The notes beneath the pieces are model-generated. The model did no database searches, was not told the DNA's origin, and saw nothing but the letters and a program-made list of their open reading frames with translations. The position numbers were made by a program, and so were the translations under genes. Source: Bacillota bacterium (lineage in GTDB: Bacteria; Bacillota; Clostridia; Oscillospirales; Ruminococcaceae). From it: a stretch of DNA of 45,124 nt. Shown here in pieces: positions 16,610-25,207 of the stretch (position 1 is the stretch's first letter; every line of letters begins with the position of its first letter). The stretch is taken from assembly GCA_023391005.1 (NCBI GenBank), contig JAEWBS010000078.1, positions 1 to 45,124 of the forward strand. Direction: 5' to 3'.

Positions 16610-17662
16610 GTGAAAAAGCAATTCGATTATTTAACCGGCCTTGTGCTCACCGCAGCGCTGGCCGTGGTGGCCCGGTTTTGCAGCCGTCTGATCCCCTACG
16701 ACTTGATCAGTCCCGGCGTTTTCGCCATGCTGATCGGCATGGCGTTATTTCCGATCATCAATCGGTTGGGCGTTCCGGCGAGCGGGCTGACCTTCGTTTC
16801 TAAAAAGGTGCTCAAGGGCTCAATCGTGCTGATGGGCGTTACCCTGAGCTTTGCGCAGGTTATCAATGTAGGCCGGTATTCGCTGATTGTCATGATCTTT
16901 ACGCTCTCCTCGGCCTTTTTCTTCGGCAACCTGTTCGGCAAGCTGTTTAAGATGAACTGGAAGCTCTCGAACCTGATTGCCGCGGGGACCGGCATCTGTG
17001 GCGGCTCGGCGATCGCCGCCATCTCCCCGACCATCGACGCCGACGACAGCGATATCGCCTACGCGATCTCGGCGACATTCTTGTTTGATATTGTCATGGT
17101 TGTGCTGTTCCCGATCGCGGGGCGCTATTTTGGCATGTCCGACCTCGGCTTCGGGCTGTGGACCGGCACGGCGGTCAACGACACCTCTTCCGTCGTGGCG
17201 GCAGGCTACGCTTTTTCGGATATCGCCGGTCAGTACGCGACGGTCGTTAAGCTGACCCGCACGCTGTCGATTGTGCCGATCGTCATGATCTTTGCCTATG
17301 TCAATCAGCGTGTCAAAGCGGCGCAAAGCGGCGTTGTGGGTGCGCGCGCGCATGTATCGGTCAAAAAAATATTCCCGTGGTTTATTCTGATGTTCCTAGG
17401 CATGGTGCTGCTGCGCAGTCTGGCCGACGCCGTGGCCGTTTCGGGCGCGTTCCTTTCGGCATCTCAGATCGGCAGCTTTGCGGGGGCCGCCTCTAAGGTC
17501 AGCAAATTTGCGATGGTGATGGCACTTGGGGCCATCGGCCTTAAAACTGACTTTAAAAAGCTCGCGAAGAGCGGTTTTACGCCGATGCTGCACGGCTTTA
17601 TCATTTCGGCGCTCGTCGTCATCGTCTCGTTTGTAGTGCAGCTGATGCTGGGGCAGATATAA
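16610..17662 (+). CDS. yeiH: YeiH family putative sulfate/anion exporter (UPF0324)
   Basis: 350 residues with about ten membrane helices. Family regions include NLIAAGTGICGGSAIAAISP, GLWTGTAVNDTSSVVAAGYA and the C-terminal MVMALGAIGLKTDFKKL, all characteristic of the YeiH/UPF0324 family. The role is not firmly known; relatives are called sulfate exporters and are linked to sulfur or taurine metabolism. GTG start with AAAGGAG 8 nt upstream. Divergent from a LysR regulator and ended by a hairpin. Confidence 0.92.
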   Translation: MKKQFDYLTGLVLTAALAVVARFCSRLIPYDLISPGVFAMLIGMALFPIINRLGVPASGLTFVSKKVLKGSIVLMGVTLSFAQVINVGRYSLIVMIFTLSSAFFFGNLFGKLFKMNWKLSNLIAAGTGICGGSAIAAISPTIDADDSDIAYAISATFLFDIVMVVLFPIAGRYFGMSDLGFGLWTGTAVNDTSSVVAAGYAFSDIAGQYATVVKLTRTLSIVPIVMIFAYVNQRVKAAQSGVVGARAHVSVKKIFPWFILMFLGMVLLRSLADAVAVSGAFLSASQIGSFAGAASKVSKFAMVMALGAIGLKTDFKKLAKSGFTPMLHGFIISALVVIVSFVVQLMLGQI

Positions 17663-17681
17663 AAAAGCCTATTGCTGTTAG

Positions 17682-17722
17682 GGTCGGTATGGAGAAGCTC
17701 CATACCGACCTCTAGTTTTATG
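17682..17722 (+). terminator. Terminator after yeiH
   Basis: GGTCGGTATGGAG (17682-17694), loop aag, CTCCATACCGACC (17698-17710), then tctagtttta. Confidence 0.8.
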
Positions 17723-17756
17723 CGGGGCATCGCCGCTTTAGCCGTTGCGCATCATC

Positions 17757-17793
17757 CATGGTATAATAGCCGTTTTGTGGCTATCATACCATG
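17757..17793. repeat. 15-bp imperfect palindrome
   Basis: CATGGTATAATAGCC and GGCTATCATACCATG flank the loop gttttgt with one mismatched pair. It sits at the edge of a decayed region and has no T-run, so it may be an operator or mobile-element remnant rather than a terminator. Confidence 0.5.
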
Positions 17794-17880
17794 CTCTTGT
17801 CCACAGTTAGAAATACCTTTCTGCATAACTACCCTCAACGACCGCAATATGATCCTTTAATCTACGTAATTCCCTCCTCG

Positions 17881-18168
17881 TATAGTGGAGATGCGGATTC
17901 GTTTGTCAGCATCCTTTCCGCCGATTTGTCAACCTTGCTTGTTTCTTTTTTCCTTGGCGGAAATTCCACTGAGCAAGCAGCTGGAGTTGCGGTAGGTTTG
18001 GATGGCATGGTGTACACAACAGGCGCAACCTCTTCCAACGATTTCCCCGTAACGCCCGGTGCGTTTCAGCCTACTAAGCAAGGTTTTTACGATGCATATG
18101 TTACAAGAAATATTTTTTTCTTTTTTGAAATCCGAAGTATATCCCTGACGCTTAATAAGCTGAGTTAG
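17881..18168 (+). pseudogene. Fragment of an SBBP-repeat (beta-propeller) protein
   Basis: The ORF encodes about 1.5 SBBP-type repeats: GDADSFVSILSADLSTLLVS, FFLGGNSTEQAAGVAVGLDG, then VYTTGATSSNDFPVTPGAFQ and YDAYVTR. This matches the SBBP pattern (YLGGs..D.a.gIAvD..GNvYvTG.T.S.dFP.T.GA). Real SBBP proteins are long secreted propellers; here only a piece remains, without start, signal peptide or further repeats, and the reading continues into unrelated residues after 18111. A remnant, perhaps horizontally acquired. Confidence 0.65.
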
Positions 18169-18243
18169 CTAAATGGGAGAATAAAGGCGGAACTAATAAA
18201 CAGAAGAGTCTGGCCAGCTTATTATAGATCAGGCGCTATGTCT

Positions 18244-18450
18244 CTAAATCTTTTTGCTGTTTGGTTTCTGCGGGAATTCATGAATAAGAGCGCGCTGAAA
18301 GTACTCAGCGAATATTTCATCATTGTCCGCATCTTCAATGGGCACAAGTACGGAATAACACCCGCTTTTTTCTTTTAAGATATATCTCTTCTTATTATCC
18401 GGATTGTTAATGCATTGGTATATTCCATTTGTGGGGCGGACGATTTCCAT
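18244..18450 (-). CDS. Small hypothetical protein
   Basis: 68 residues starting MEIVRPTNGIYQC, charged and soluble-looking, with segments NNPDNKKRYILKEKSG and EDADNDEIFAEYFQRALI. The ATG at 18450 is preceded by AAGGAGGT with 6-nt spacing, the strongest ribosome binding site in the area, so it is likely expressed. An ATG 18 nt earlier lies before that site and is rejected. I do not recognise the family. It sits among gene remnants. Confidence 0.6.
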   Translation of the reverse strand: MEIVRPTNGIYQCINNPDNKKRYILKEKSGCYSVLVPIEDADNDEIFAEYFQRALIHEFPQKPNSKKI

Positions 18451-18527
18451 TTCGCGTACCTCCTTCATCGATTATATAAAGGCCAGTCAGAAAGAGAGAA
18501 ACAAATGCAGTTATGCTCGACGGCCTA

Positions 18528-18773
18528 TTAAGCCTGGAGCAAATGGCGATGCGCTTCAATAAACGGATTTACGAGATCGTCTTCAGCTTGCCGTCCTGCT
18601 TGCGCAGTCTCCGGGATGTATCGAATTTTCTGAGAAAATAGCGCCGGCCCTTAAAGGTCAACGTGGCACCCAAGAACCCGTTTTGCTATAGTAGACTACG
18701 CCTTTAATGCCACTGCGATTGTCCTTGGGAATAGTGATCGAAAACGCGCTCCAATATTGTTTCTTTTAGCCAT
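18528..18773 (-). pseudogene. Frameshifted AP2-domain protein remnant
   Basis: Read on the minus strand, three frames give consecutive pieces of an AP2-type DNA-binding domain: ITIPKDNRSGIKGVVYYSKT then GSWVP, next TLTFKGRRYFLRKF, and last ETAQAGRQAEDDLVNPFIEA ending at a stop at 18528-18530. The pattern SGxKGV...W.A.l.FkGkR..l..F.t.EeA..AR..AE is that of bacterial and phage AP2 domains, often found in mobile genes. At least two frameshifts separate the pieces, so it is not functional. The ATG at 18773 is a possible original start. Confidence 0.55.
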
Positions 18774-18943
18774 GTATACACCGCTCCGATAATTTCACGT
18801 CGCCTTTGTCCTTTGAATGGTCGACGCTGGTGCTATGCGCAGGCCAAAGTCTGGACAAACCTCTTGAGTTTACAATAAAAGTATATAGAATAAAATGTCG
18901 ATTTGGCTGTTGCCCTGTCCAATAGACATAAATCTTCGCTTAA
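18774..18943. other. Intergenic, no supported feature
   Basis: No intact ORF or RNA was recognised. It probably belongs to the same decayed area as the AP2 remnant. The stretch 18981-19224 beyond the EAL terminator likewise shows no supported gene. Confidence 0.4.
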
Positions 18944-18982
18944 TAAAAAATGGCTGCCTGAACAGACAGGCAGCCATTTACA
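18944..18982 (-). terminator. Terminator of the EAL gene
   Basis: AAATGGCTGCCTG (18948-18960), loop aacaga, CAGGCAGCCATTT (18967-18979). On the minus strand the stem is followed by TTTTTTATTAAG, a good T-run. It lies about 245 nt after the EAL stop codon. Confidence 0.85.
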
Positions 18983-19224
18983 TGATTAAGTATGCCGTAG
19001 GTAGAAATGTATTTAGGGGGAGGTGTTTGCCTAAAACCTGATCTTAATAAGCTCGTGGTGGCGTTCTCCTTTTCTCATTCAGTACCCGAAGCAATACATC
19101 ATATTTCTGTTTACAATCGCTTAGTATGCAATGGAGACGGCCCAATTGGAAGGTTCACGCTATACAAACGAAAAAGCGCCGAAACCGAATGCAGGAATTC
19201 CGGATTCGACGGTGGGATAACTTC

Positions 19225-20274
19225 CTACTTTGCAACAGCAAAACCGGGGAAGAACCTTTGTACCGGCTGTGCCCGCTTACTGTGTGCACCATTTTGATCC
19301 ACATACCTCAGGAATTTTTCAGATGACAGGGAAGCACTGTAATGAAAACCCTGAAAATACTGACATCCAAGCTGGTTCAGCAGATCAGCCTGCGCCTTTG
19401 TTTCGACGCCCTCGGCGATCACCGAGACACTTAGCTTCTTGCATAGGGAGATGATCGCTGAAACGATACTCTCTTTTTGCTTATCCCGCACGATGTCACG
19501 AATCAATGCCATATCAATTTTGATGATATTCGCCTTTAAATCGCACAGATACAATAATGAGCTGTGCCCCATTCCAAAATCATCAATGGAAACATTCATA
19601 CCGGCAGCTTTAATCTGCTGAAAGGTGCTGCGTGTGGCGTCGTTAATCTCAAGGGCCGCGTTTTCAGTCAATTCCAATTCCATATGGCTTGGATCAATTC
19701 CTGTTTCTGCAATACATTCACGCAATGTTGCAACCAAATCATCATCTTCTTGAACCTGCCGAGGGTCCAAGTTGACAGAAAGCGTAATATTTTCGTACCC
19801 TTTCTCACGCCAGTTTTTCAGTTCTGCAAAGGAATTGCGAATGACCCATGTCCCCAGTCTGGTCGTAAGCCCCGCCTCATCGCAGAGGCTGACGATCACA
19901 AGCGGCGAAATGTATCCGTAAACAGAGTGGTTCCAACGTAAAAGCGCTTCCGCGCCGACGACCTCGCCTTGGATATTGACCTTTGGTTGGTATTCCATAT
20001 GAAACGGCGTGGGCTTTGTCCTGCTGTGCTTAAGCGCAACCTCAATCTCGGAAATCAGACTGCGGGCAATTACGCCTATTTCATCGCTGCGGTTCAGGAC
20101 CGAATTTTTGCTTATCTTCTGAACGTGTTGCACCGCGCAGGTAAGGCTTTGAAATGCCTGTGACTGATCATGTTTCTTATTTAACGGCTTCGCTTTGAGC
20201 AAGACCCTGCGAACCGACTGAATGATCGATTGATCTGACAAGCGCGCTAATTGTTCTTCCCGTGTGCTAATCAT
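19225..20274 (-). CDS. EAL-domain cyclic-di-GMP phosphodiesterase
   Basis: 349 residues. The C-terminal EAL domain (about 90-325) keeps the active-site motifs: E109-A-L in AEALLRWNH, N168 in SVNLDP, the ELTEN segment, DDFG at 231-234, and IAEGVETKAQADLL with the Q-G-F-H loop. It should therefore hydrolyse c-di-GMP to pGpG. The first ~85 residues form a helical region without a recognised sensor and no GGDEF domain is present. The ATG at 20274 is set by GGAGGGA 6 nt upstream. Divergent from the ger operon. Confidence 0.93.
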   Translation of the reverse strand: MISTREEQLARLSDQSIIQSVRRVLLKAKPLNKKHDQSQAFQSLTCAVQHVQKISKNSVLNRSDEIGVIARSLISEIEVALKHSRTKPTPFHMEYQPKVNIQGEVVGAEALLRWNHSVYGYISPLVIVSLCDEAGLTTRLGTWVIRNSFAELKNWREKGYENITLSVNLDPRQVQEDDDLVATLRECIAETGIDPSHMELELTENAALEINDATRSTFQQIKAAGMNVSIDDFGMGHSSLLYLCDLKANIIKIDMALIRDIVRDKQKESIVSAIISLCKKLSVSVIAEGVETKAQADLLNQLGCQYFQGFHYSASLSSEKFLRYVDQNGAHSKRAQPVQRFFPGFAVAK

Positions 20275-20340
20275 ATACGCTCCCTCCAATCCCCGGAACG
20301 ACCGTTATTTTCTCAGAACAAAGATGAATGTTCCAACATG

Positions 20341-20369
20341 TTTATCATAAAACGTAAACACATGATAAA
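20341..20369. promoter_or_regulatory. Perfect inverted repeat between EAL gene and ger operon
   Basis: TTTATCAT (20341-20348), 13-nt spacer, ATGATAAA (20362-20369), in the region between two divergent genes. Could be an operator. No regulator is assigned. Confidence 0.4.
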
Positions 20370-20404
20370 GGAAATTATCCGCTTAATAATCATATTTATT
20401 AGTC

Positions 20405-20433
20405 GAATACTTTGTAGCAGCGGTCCCATAAAC
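20405..20433 (+). promoter_or_regulatory. Weak candidate sigma-G promoter of the ger operon
   Basis: GAATA (20405-20409), 17-nt spacer, CATAAAC (20427-20433). The -35 fits the GxATR sigma-G pattern and the -10 fits CATxHTA only in part. ger operons are transcribed in the forespore by sigma-G in Bacillus, which is why I looked here. Confidence 0.25.
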
Positions 20434-20551
20434 AGTCCGTACTTCACAGATACGTAAAAATAAAGTTGCTGTAACAAGGGAATATTTTAGGGAAATATTA
20501 CCGATACTGATGCCAATGCTGAATGAGGTATCCCATGAGAGAGGTGCTTGA

Positions 20552-22102
20552 ATGTTTTGGTTAAGCAGATCGAGAAAGACGAAAAAAATTAGAGTAGAAG
20601 TCGATCGCCTGAATCATCAAGCGACCGACGAAGAGCTATCGCAAAGCTATGAGGAGACGCTCGAATACTTAAAAGAAATGTTCCGGAATGACGACATTAT
20701 GCAATTTCGCGAGCTGCAAAGCAAAAAAGCCGGGAACCTACGCTTTTGCTTGGTATACTGCGACGGCCTTGTGGATGGCGAATTGATCGGAGCCCAGTTG
20801 ATCCGCCCTCTCATGGAACTTCATTTGCAGAAGCAGGACGCGATTACGGCCGATGCTATTTTGCAGCAGGTTGTTCAGAGCGGCTCGGGGAAAAAGGTGT
20901 ACGGCTATCTGGAGATTGTGCGGGCGATTACCGGCGGCGATACACTCTTGGTCGTGGATGGCCTAAAGGAAGGTCTATTGTTCAGCCTAAAAAAGTTTGA
21001 TACGCGATCGGTTTCGGAACCGGAGGGAGAAAAAATAATCAGCGGCCCTCGGGAAGGGTTTACCGAAGCGCTGCTTAGCAATCTGTGCATGATTCGGCGC
21101 AAGCTTCGGACAAGCAGGCTCAAGATGCGGTATTACACTGTCGGAAGAGAAACTCAGACGCAGCTTGGCATTGCCTATCTGGACGGAATTGTGAATGAAA
21201 ACATTCTCAAAGAGTTGTACCGGCGTTTGGATGAGATTGATATTGACGGTGTTCTGGATGCGAACTATATTACGGAGCTGGTACGAGACAACCCATGGTC
21301 GCCGTTTCGTTCCATTGGATATACCGAACGCCCGGACGTTGTGGCGGGCAAGCTGTTGGAAGGGCGCATTGCCCTTTTTGTGGATGGAACGCCGGTGGTT
21401 TTGACAGTGCCGTACCTGTTCATCGAGAATTTTCAGAGCAACGAAGACTACTATCTGAATTTCTACTACACCTCGTTTTCGCGTTTACTCCGCATTCTGG
21501 GATTTTTCCTGACGGTTCTCGTTCCGGCGGTCTATATCGCCATTACGGCGTATCATCAGGAAATGCTGCCGGCTCCGCTCTTGATTAGGATTGCGATCGA
21601 AAGGCAGCGGGTTCCGCTGCCGGCCGCACTGGAATGCTTTTTGTTGCTGCTTGTCTTTGATATTTTGCGGGAGACAGGTCTTCGTATGCCCACCAATGTG
21701 GGTCAGACGCTGGGCATTGTGGGTGCGCTGGTGGTCGGACAGGCCGCGGTAGATGCGGGGTTGGTCGCCGCCCCCATGATCATTGTCGTCGCCATGGCAG
21801 GCATCACCAGCCTGCTCATCCCAAAGATGAACGCGCCTGTCATTTATGTGCGGTTTGGTATTCTTGCTCTGGGCACTTCGCTTGGTTTTCTGGGGGTGAC
21901 ACTCGGGTGTGCGCTGCTCCTTGCCCATGTACTTTCGCTCCACTCTTTCGGGGTTTCCCAATTGGCTACAGGCCGCAAGCTAAAGTATCAGGAAGTCAAG
22001 GATACGATTATCCGTGCACCCTGGTGGCAGATGCGCCTGCGCCCATCCCAGCTTAGTTCAGATCAGGTTCGGGAAAGGCCGCACAAAGGAGACTTGCAAT
22101 GA
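20552..22102 (+). CDS. gerA: Spore germination receptor A subunit (GerA/GerKA)
   Basis: 516 residues of the GerA family. A soluble N-terminal half (LRFCLVYCDGLVDGELI, then KLRTSRLKMRYYTVGRETQT and KELYRRLDEIDIDGVLDANY) is followed by a membrane half from residue ~305, with RQRVPLPAALECFLLLLVFD and ETGLRMPTNVGQTLGIVGAL, both strongly conserved in GerA proteins. It sits in the inner spore membrane and with GerB and GerC forms a nutrient receptor. ATG with GAGAGGTG upstream. Its stop overlaps the gerC start by 4 nt (ATGA). Confidence 0.95.
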   Translation: MFWLSRSRKTKKIRVEVDRLNHQATDEELSQSYEETLEYLKEMFRNDDIMQFRELQSKKAGNLRFCLVYCDGLVDGELIGAQLIRPLMELHLQKQDAITADAILQQVVQSGSGKKVYGYLEIVRAITGGDTLLVVDGLKEGLLFSLKKFDTRSVSEPEGEKIISGPREGFTEALLSNLCMIRRKLRTSRLKMRYYTVGRETQTQLGIAYLDGIVNENILKELYRRLDEIDIDGVLDANYITELVRDNPWSPFRSIGYTERPDVVAGKLLEGRIALFVDGTPVVLTVPYLFIENFQSNEDYYLNFYYTSFSRLLRILGFFLTVLVPAVYIAITAYHQEMLPAPLLIRIAIERQRVPLPAALECFLLLLVFDILRETGLRMPTNVGQTLGIVGALVVGQAAVDAGLVAAPMIIVVAMAGITSLLIPKMNAPVIYVRFGILALGTSLGFLGVTLGCALLLAHVLSLHSFGVSQLATGRKLKYQEVKDTIIRAPWWQMRLRPSQLSSDQVRERPHKGDLQ

Positions 22103-23235
22103 AAAAAGGGGTTGTGTTTTTTTGCCTGACGTTGTGCTGTGTCTTACTGGGGGGCTGCTGGAATTATCAGGGATTGGACACGTTGGACATCGTAACGGGG
22201 GTAGCCGTCGATAAAGATCCGGCGACAGGGGCGTACCTGCTGACCTACGAAATGGTGGATACCATAAGAACGGGAACAGACACGCCTACGGAAGTAAAAT
22301 ATGTGGAATCTCAGGGGCCGACCATATTTGGCGCGATACGCAACGCGAAAAGACGGTTGCTCAATAAGCTGTATGGGGGTAACATGCAGGCTATCATTAT
22401 CAGCAAAGATATTGCCAAGGAGGAAGGCGTCTTAACGATCTTAGAGATGTGGCTGCGCGATGGAGAACCGCGCGAAACCCTGAGCATTGCCATTTCACAG
22501 GAGGAAACCGCCAAAGAGGTGTTGATGACCAAGGGGCTGGATTCAAAGATCGTCTCGTTTGAAATACATGAGGTCATTGTTGAAGACAATCAAACCACTT
22601 CGTCTACAAAAAATGTTGCGCTGTATCAGGCTTACAATGCGATCAAGGAACTGGGCAGCTCCTTGGTGTTACCAGCTCTGTGCGTGCGGCAAAACAACGA
22701 TGATGTGATCATGGAGTCCAATGGTATTGCCTTGTTTCGTGAAGACAAGCTCATCGGCTTTGTATCCCCGGAGCAAACTTTGTATTACTTGTTTATTGTT
22801 GATGAGGTCGAGAGCGCGGCTTTTTCATTTCCCTTTCGCAGCGAAAACAGTGAAATTTCTATGGAGATCAAGAAAAACCGAAGCAAAACTGCCGTACGGT
22901 ATGAAGACGGACAATTGTATGTGTCCGTTCAGATCAAAACAGATATGAATCTGACAGAAGGAAAAGTGGAAGCGAATTTATCCCAAGAGCAAGAGCGGGC
23001 TCTTTTGGAAGAGCACGCCGCCCAGACAATTGCGGCGTATACCCGGGCGTTTTTTCAAACCGTGCAGACGGAATACAAAACGGATATTTTCGGTTTGGGC
23101 AGATTGTTGTTTGAAGACGAGCCCGATCTATGGCGGCAATTGGCAGACAGATGGGATGAACTGTTTACTCAGGCTCAGTTTGAGGTGCAAGTCATCGTAG
23201 AACTCACGAATACCGGCGTCATGAAAAATTACTAA
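22099..23235 (+). CDS. gerC: Spore germination receptor C subunit lipoprotein
   Basis: 378 residues, Ger(x)C family. The signal peptide ends with lipobox LLGGC (Cys 20), followed by WNYQGLDTLDIVTGVAVDKD, the typical Ger(x)C mature start. The C-terminal third includes the conserved amphipathic region around FQTVQTEYKTDIFGLGRLLF. It should be an outer-face lipoprotein of the inner spore membrane. AAAGGAG precedes the ATG; overlapping start and stop with gerA suggest translational coupling. Confidence 0.95.
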   Translation: MKKGVVFFCLTLCCVLLGGCWNYQGLDTLDIVTGVAVDKDPATGAYLLTYEMVDTIRTGTDTPTEVKYVESQGPTIFGAIRNAKRRLLNKLYGGNMQAIIISKDIAKEEGVLTILEMWLRDGEPRETLSIAISQEETAKEVLMTKGLDSKIVSFEIHEVIVEDNQTTSSTKNVALYQAYNAIKELGSSLVLPALCVRQNNDDVIMESNGIALFREDKLIGFVSPEQTLYYLFIVDEVESAAFSFPFRSENSEISMEIKKNRSKTAVRYEDGQLYVSVQIKTDMNLTEGKVEANLSQEQERALLEEHAAQTIAAYTRAFFQTVQTEYKTDIFGLGRLLFEDEPDLWRQLADRWDELFTQAQFEVQVIVELTNTGVMKNY

Positions 23236-23249
23236 GGAGGATAAGGCCC

Positions 23250-23465
23250 ATGGTAATCGCGATCGTCTGCATTGCCTTTGCGCTGGTCGCATTGCTGGGA
23301 CTCTGGCCCGCATGGAAAATAAACAGCAAAAGAGAAAATGCGTTCTATGTGGTTTGCATCGTGGTCAGCCTTACCATTGTGCTGCTCAGAAGCATGGAAA
23401 TCACTATACCTGACCCAACCAAGCTTTTGGCCGACTGGCTGCGTTCCGTTGGGGTTGAACGATAG
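23250..23465 (+). CDS. Small membrane protein within the ger operon
   Basis: 71 residues with two hydrophobic segments (about 2-21 and 30-47) and a short C-terminal tail ending LADWLRSVGVER. AAGGAGG lies 9 nt before the ATG, 14 nt after gerC stops, and gerB follows 19 nt later, so it is plainly part of the operon. Small two-helix proteins occur in some ger operons (sometimes called D subunits) and modulate the receptor; equivalence is inferred from position and topology only. Confidence 0.75.
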   Translation: MVIAIVCIAFALVALLGLWPAWKINSKRENAFYVVCIVVSLTIVLLRSMEITIPDPTKLLADWLRSVGVER

Positions 23466-23484
23466 GCAGAGAATGAGGAATACG

Positions 23485-24582
23485 ATGAAAAAAGAAATGA
23501 TACCGGTGCGCGGTGCGGGCAGCATGATGGCATTGATGGTGACATGTAGCTCCATATTAACCGGGATGGGTACGGCCAAGCAGGACATGTGGCTGTCGAT
23601 TCTTTTATCCGGGCTGATGTTTTTGCCCGTCGTTTTGGTTTACAGCCGCATCTGCGCGTTGTGTCCACAGCAGGGACTGTATGAAATTATACAAACGCTG
23701 TTCGGAAAAATAATCGGCTTTGTGTTGACCCTCCTGTTTTCTGTCTACGCCCTAACAATAGCAGCACTGACGCTCCGTAATTTTGTGGAATTTACCGTGG
23801 TCATTGCATTGGAGGACACACCGAAAATCCCGCTGATGATGGCCATCCTGTTCACGGTGGTGTTTTTAGCCCGTCAAGGGTTATCTGTATTCGGGAAATG
23901 GTCGACAATTATCTGTGTAATGATATTGGTAAACCTCGCATTTACCCTGCTTTTGTCTCTGGACGTAATCGAGGTTTCCAGAATTAAGCCGATACTGGAT
24001 CATAGTTTTTCAGAGCTTACAGGTAATGCTACTTCGATCGGTGCGATTGCCATTGGCGAAACCGTTCTTATTATGACGTTTATGGGACAAGTGGGTGAGG
24101 GGAAGAGCGCCTACAAGGTGTATCTATGGGGGCTCTTAATCGGCATCATGGCGTTGGCGTTGGTGTCGCTGCGAAACTTACTGATCTTAGGGCCAGAGAT
24201 GGTTGCGGCCGCAAAGTTTTCGGGTTACATGGCAGTGCGTATTGTCCATATGGGCACTTTTTTCGAACGCATGGAGAGCATTATCTCGTTTAATCTGATT
24301 CTGATGGGCATCACGAAAATAACGCTTTGCCTTTTCGCGGCGGCCATGGGAACGGCCAAGCTGCTAAAGATCGATGATGACCGCAAATTGCTGGTGCCGG
24401 TCAGCTTATTGGTATTAGCGCTTTGCTCGGTCGTTTTCAAAACCGCATTTGAAATGTTCGATTTTGCGTGGATGTACAAGTATGTTGCGTTCCCGATACA
24501 AATTGTCATCCCGGTGATTCTATGGATCGTGGCCGAGATAAAAGTGAGAAGAAAAGAAATGACTAAAGCGAAAGGTATATGA
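23485..24582 (+). CDS. gerB: Spore germination receptor B subunit (GerB/GerKB)
   Basis: 365 residues, the usual GerB length, with ten membrane helices of the APC-like fold. It begins MKKEMIPVRGAGSMMALMVT, and contains the family features MGTAKQDMWLSILLSGLM and FVEFTVVIALEDTPKIPLMM. It is the likely nutrient-binding subunit of the receptor. Start ATG 23485 is 5 nt after GAGGA; ATG 23473 upstream is possible. Last gene of the operon, ended by the hairpin at 24654. Confidence 0.94.
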   Translation: MKKEMIPVRGAGSMMALMVTCSSILTGMGTAKQDMWLSILLSGLMFLPVVLVYSRICALCPQQGLYEIIQTLFGKIIGFVLTLLFSVYALTIAALTLRNFVEFTVVIALEDTPKIPLMMAILFTVVFLARQGLSVFGKWSTIICVMILVNLAFTLLLSLDVIEVSRIKPILDHSFSELTGNATSIGAIAIGETVLIMTFMGQVGEGKSAYKVYLWGLLIGIMALALVSLRNLLILGPEMVAAAKFSGYMAVRIVHMGTFFERMESIISFNLILMGITKITLCLFAAAMGTAKLLKIDDDRKLLVPVSLLVLALCSVVFKTAFEMFDFAWMYKYVAFPIQIVIPVILWIVAEIKVRRKEMTKAKGI

Positions 24583-24653
24583 CAATAGGCTTTTTAAGCC
24601 TTATGGTCGTTTATGCTTCCTGTGAACAAACGCAGTATTAATCCCCCAGCTAT

Positions 24654-24688
24654 TGAAAAGGGCTCAGCATTCGGCTGAGCCCTTTTCA
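24654..24688. terminator. Bidirectional terminator between ger and pilus operons
   Basis: TGAAAAGGGCTCAGC (24654-24668), loop attcg, GCTGAGCCCTTTTCA (24674-24688): a perfect 15-bp stem with A/T arms on both sides, placed between convergent operons. Confidence 0.92.
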
Positions 24689-24777
24689 TGTTGTTCTAAA
24701 CTGCGGGAGAGGCCGCAGCTGGTCAAACACATTCGTTTATGAATCCGCTGTTCAATGAGTGTCGCCACAGGAAGCCT

Positions 24778-25182
24778 TTATTTTGCCACTTCGGCGATAT
24801 GCTGCAATGCGGTTGTAGTGTCCTTTTTACTGCTCAGGATTTTCTCTAATTCGTTGCGGATTCTTTCAATCTCCAGTGCTTTATACTGCTCAAGTTTCGC
24901 TATCTCCTGCTGTAGCGTGCTTTTCCGCTGTTGCAGCGATCCCAGCTCGGCATTGCACCTATTTCGTGTTTCCGCCAGCATCTTCTCAGCCGTCTGGTTT
25001 GCAATAAGCAGTACCTCGGAGATCTGATTTTTCATGCCGCGCAGCTGCATAAGCTCCCGGTGTTGCTCGTCGGCTGCGGCTGCAATCTCATCAAGCGCCC
25101 GATCCACCTGTCTGGCGTCATAGCATTCCCTGTGCCTTTTTGTCAGCCGCACCGAATCGACGTATTCTTTTGTAAGCTCCAT
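24778..25182 (-). CDS. DivIVA-like coiled-coil protein, end of pilus operon
   Basis: 134 residues, almost wholly helical. The N-terminal region VRLTKRHRECYDARQVDRAL resembles the DivIVA/GpsB membrane-binding motif (FxxxxxGYDxxxVDxFL) and is followed by a long coiled coil (about 33-125) rich in E, K, Q and L. AGGAGG lies before the ATG. It starts 25 nt after the second sortase and is the last gene before the terminator. DivIVA-family proteins mark poles and septa, so a role in positioning is possible (inference). There is no signal peptide, so it is cytoplasmic. Confidence 0.7.
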   Translation of the reverse strand: MELTKEYVDSVRLTKRHRECYDARQVDRALDEIAAAADEQHRELMQLRGMKNQISEVLLIANQTAEKMLAETRNRCNAELGSLQQRKSTLQQEIAKLEQYKALEIERIRNELEKILSSKKDTTTALQHIAEVAK

Positions 25183-25207
25183 TTTTCCATCCTCCTGTTC
25201 GTTCAGG

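Noticed and set aside
19007..19297. 96-codon plus-strand ORF near the end of the EAL gene
   Set aside because: It overlaps the EAL gene antisense, has no family resemblance and its AGGGGG region is not correctly spaced to its ATG.
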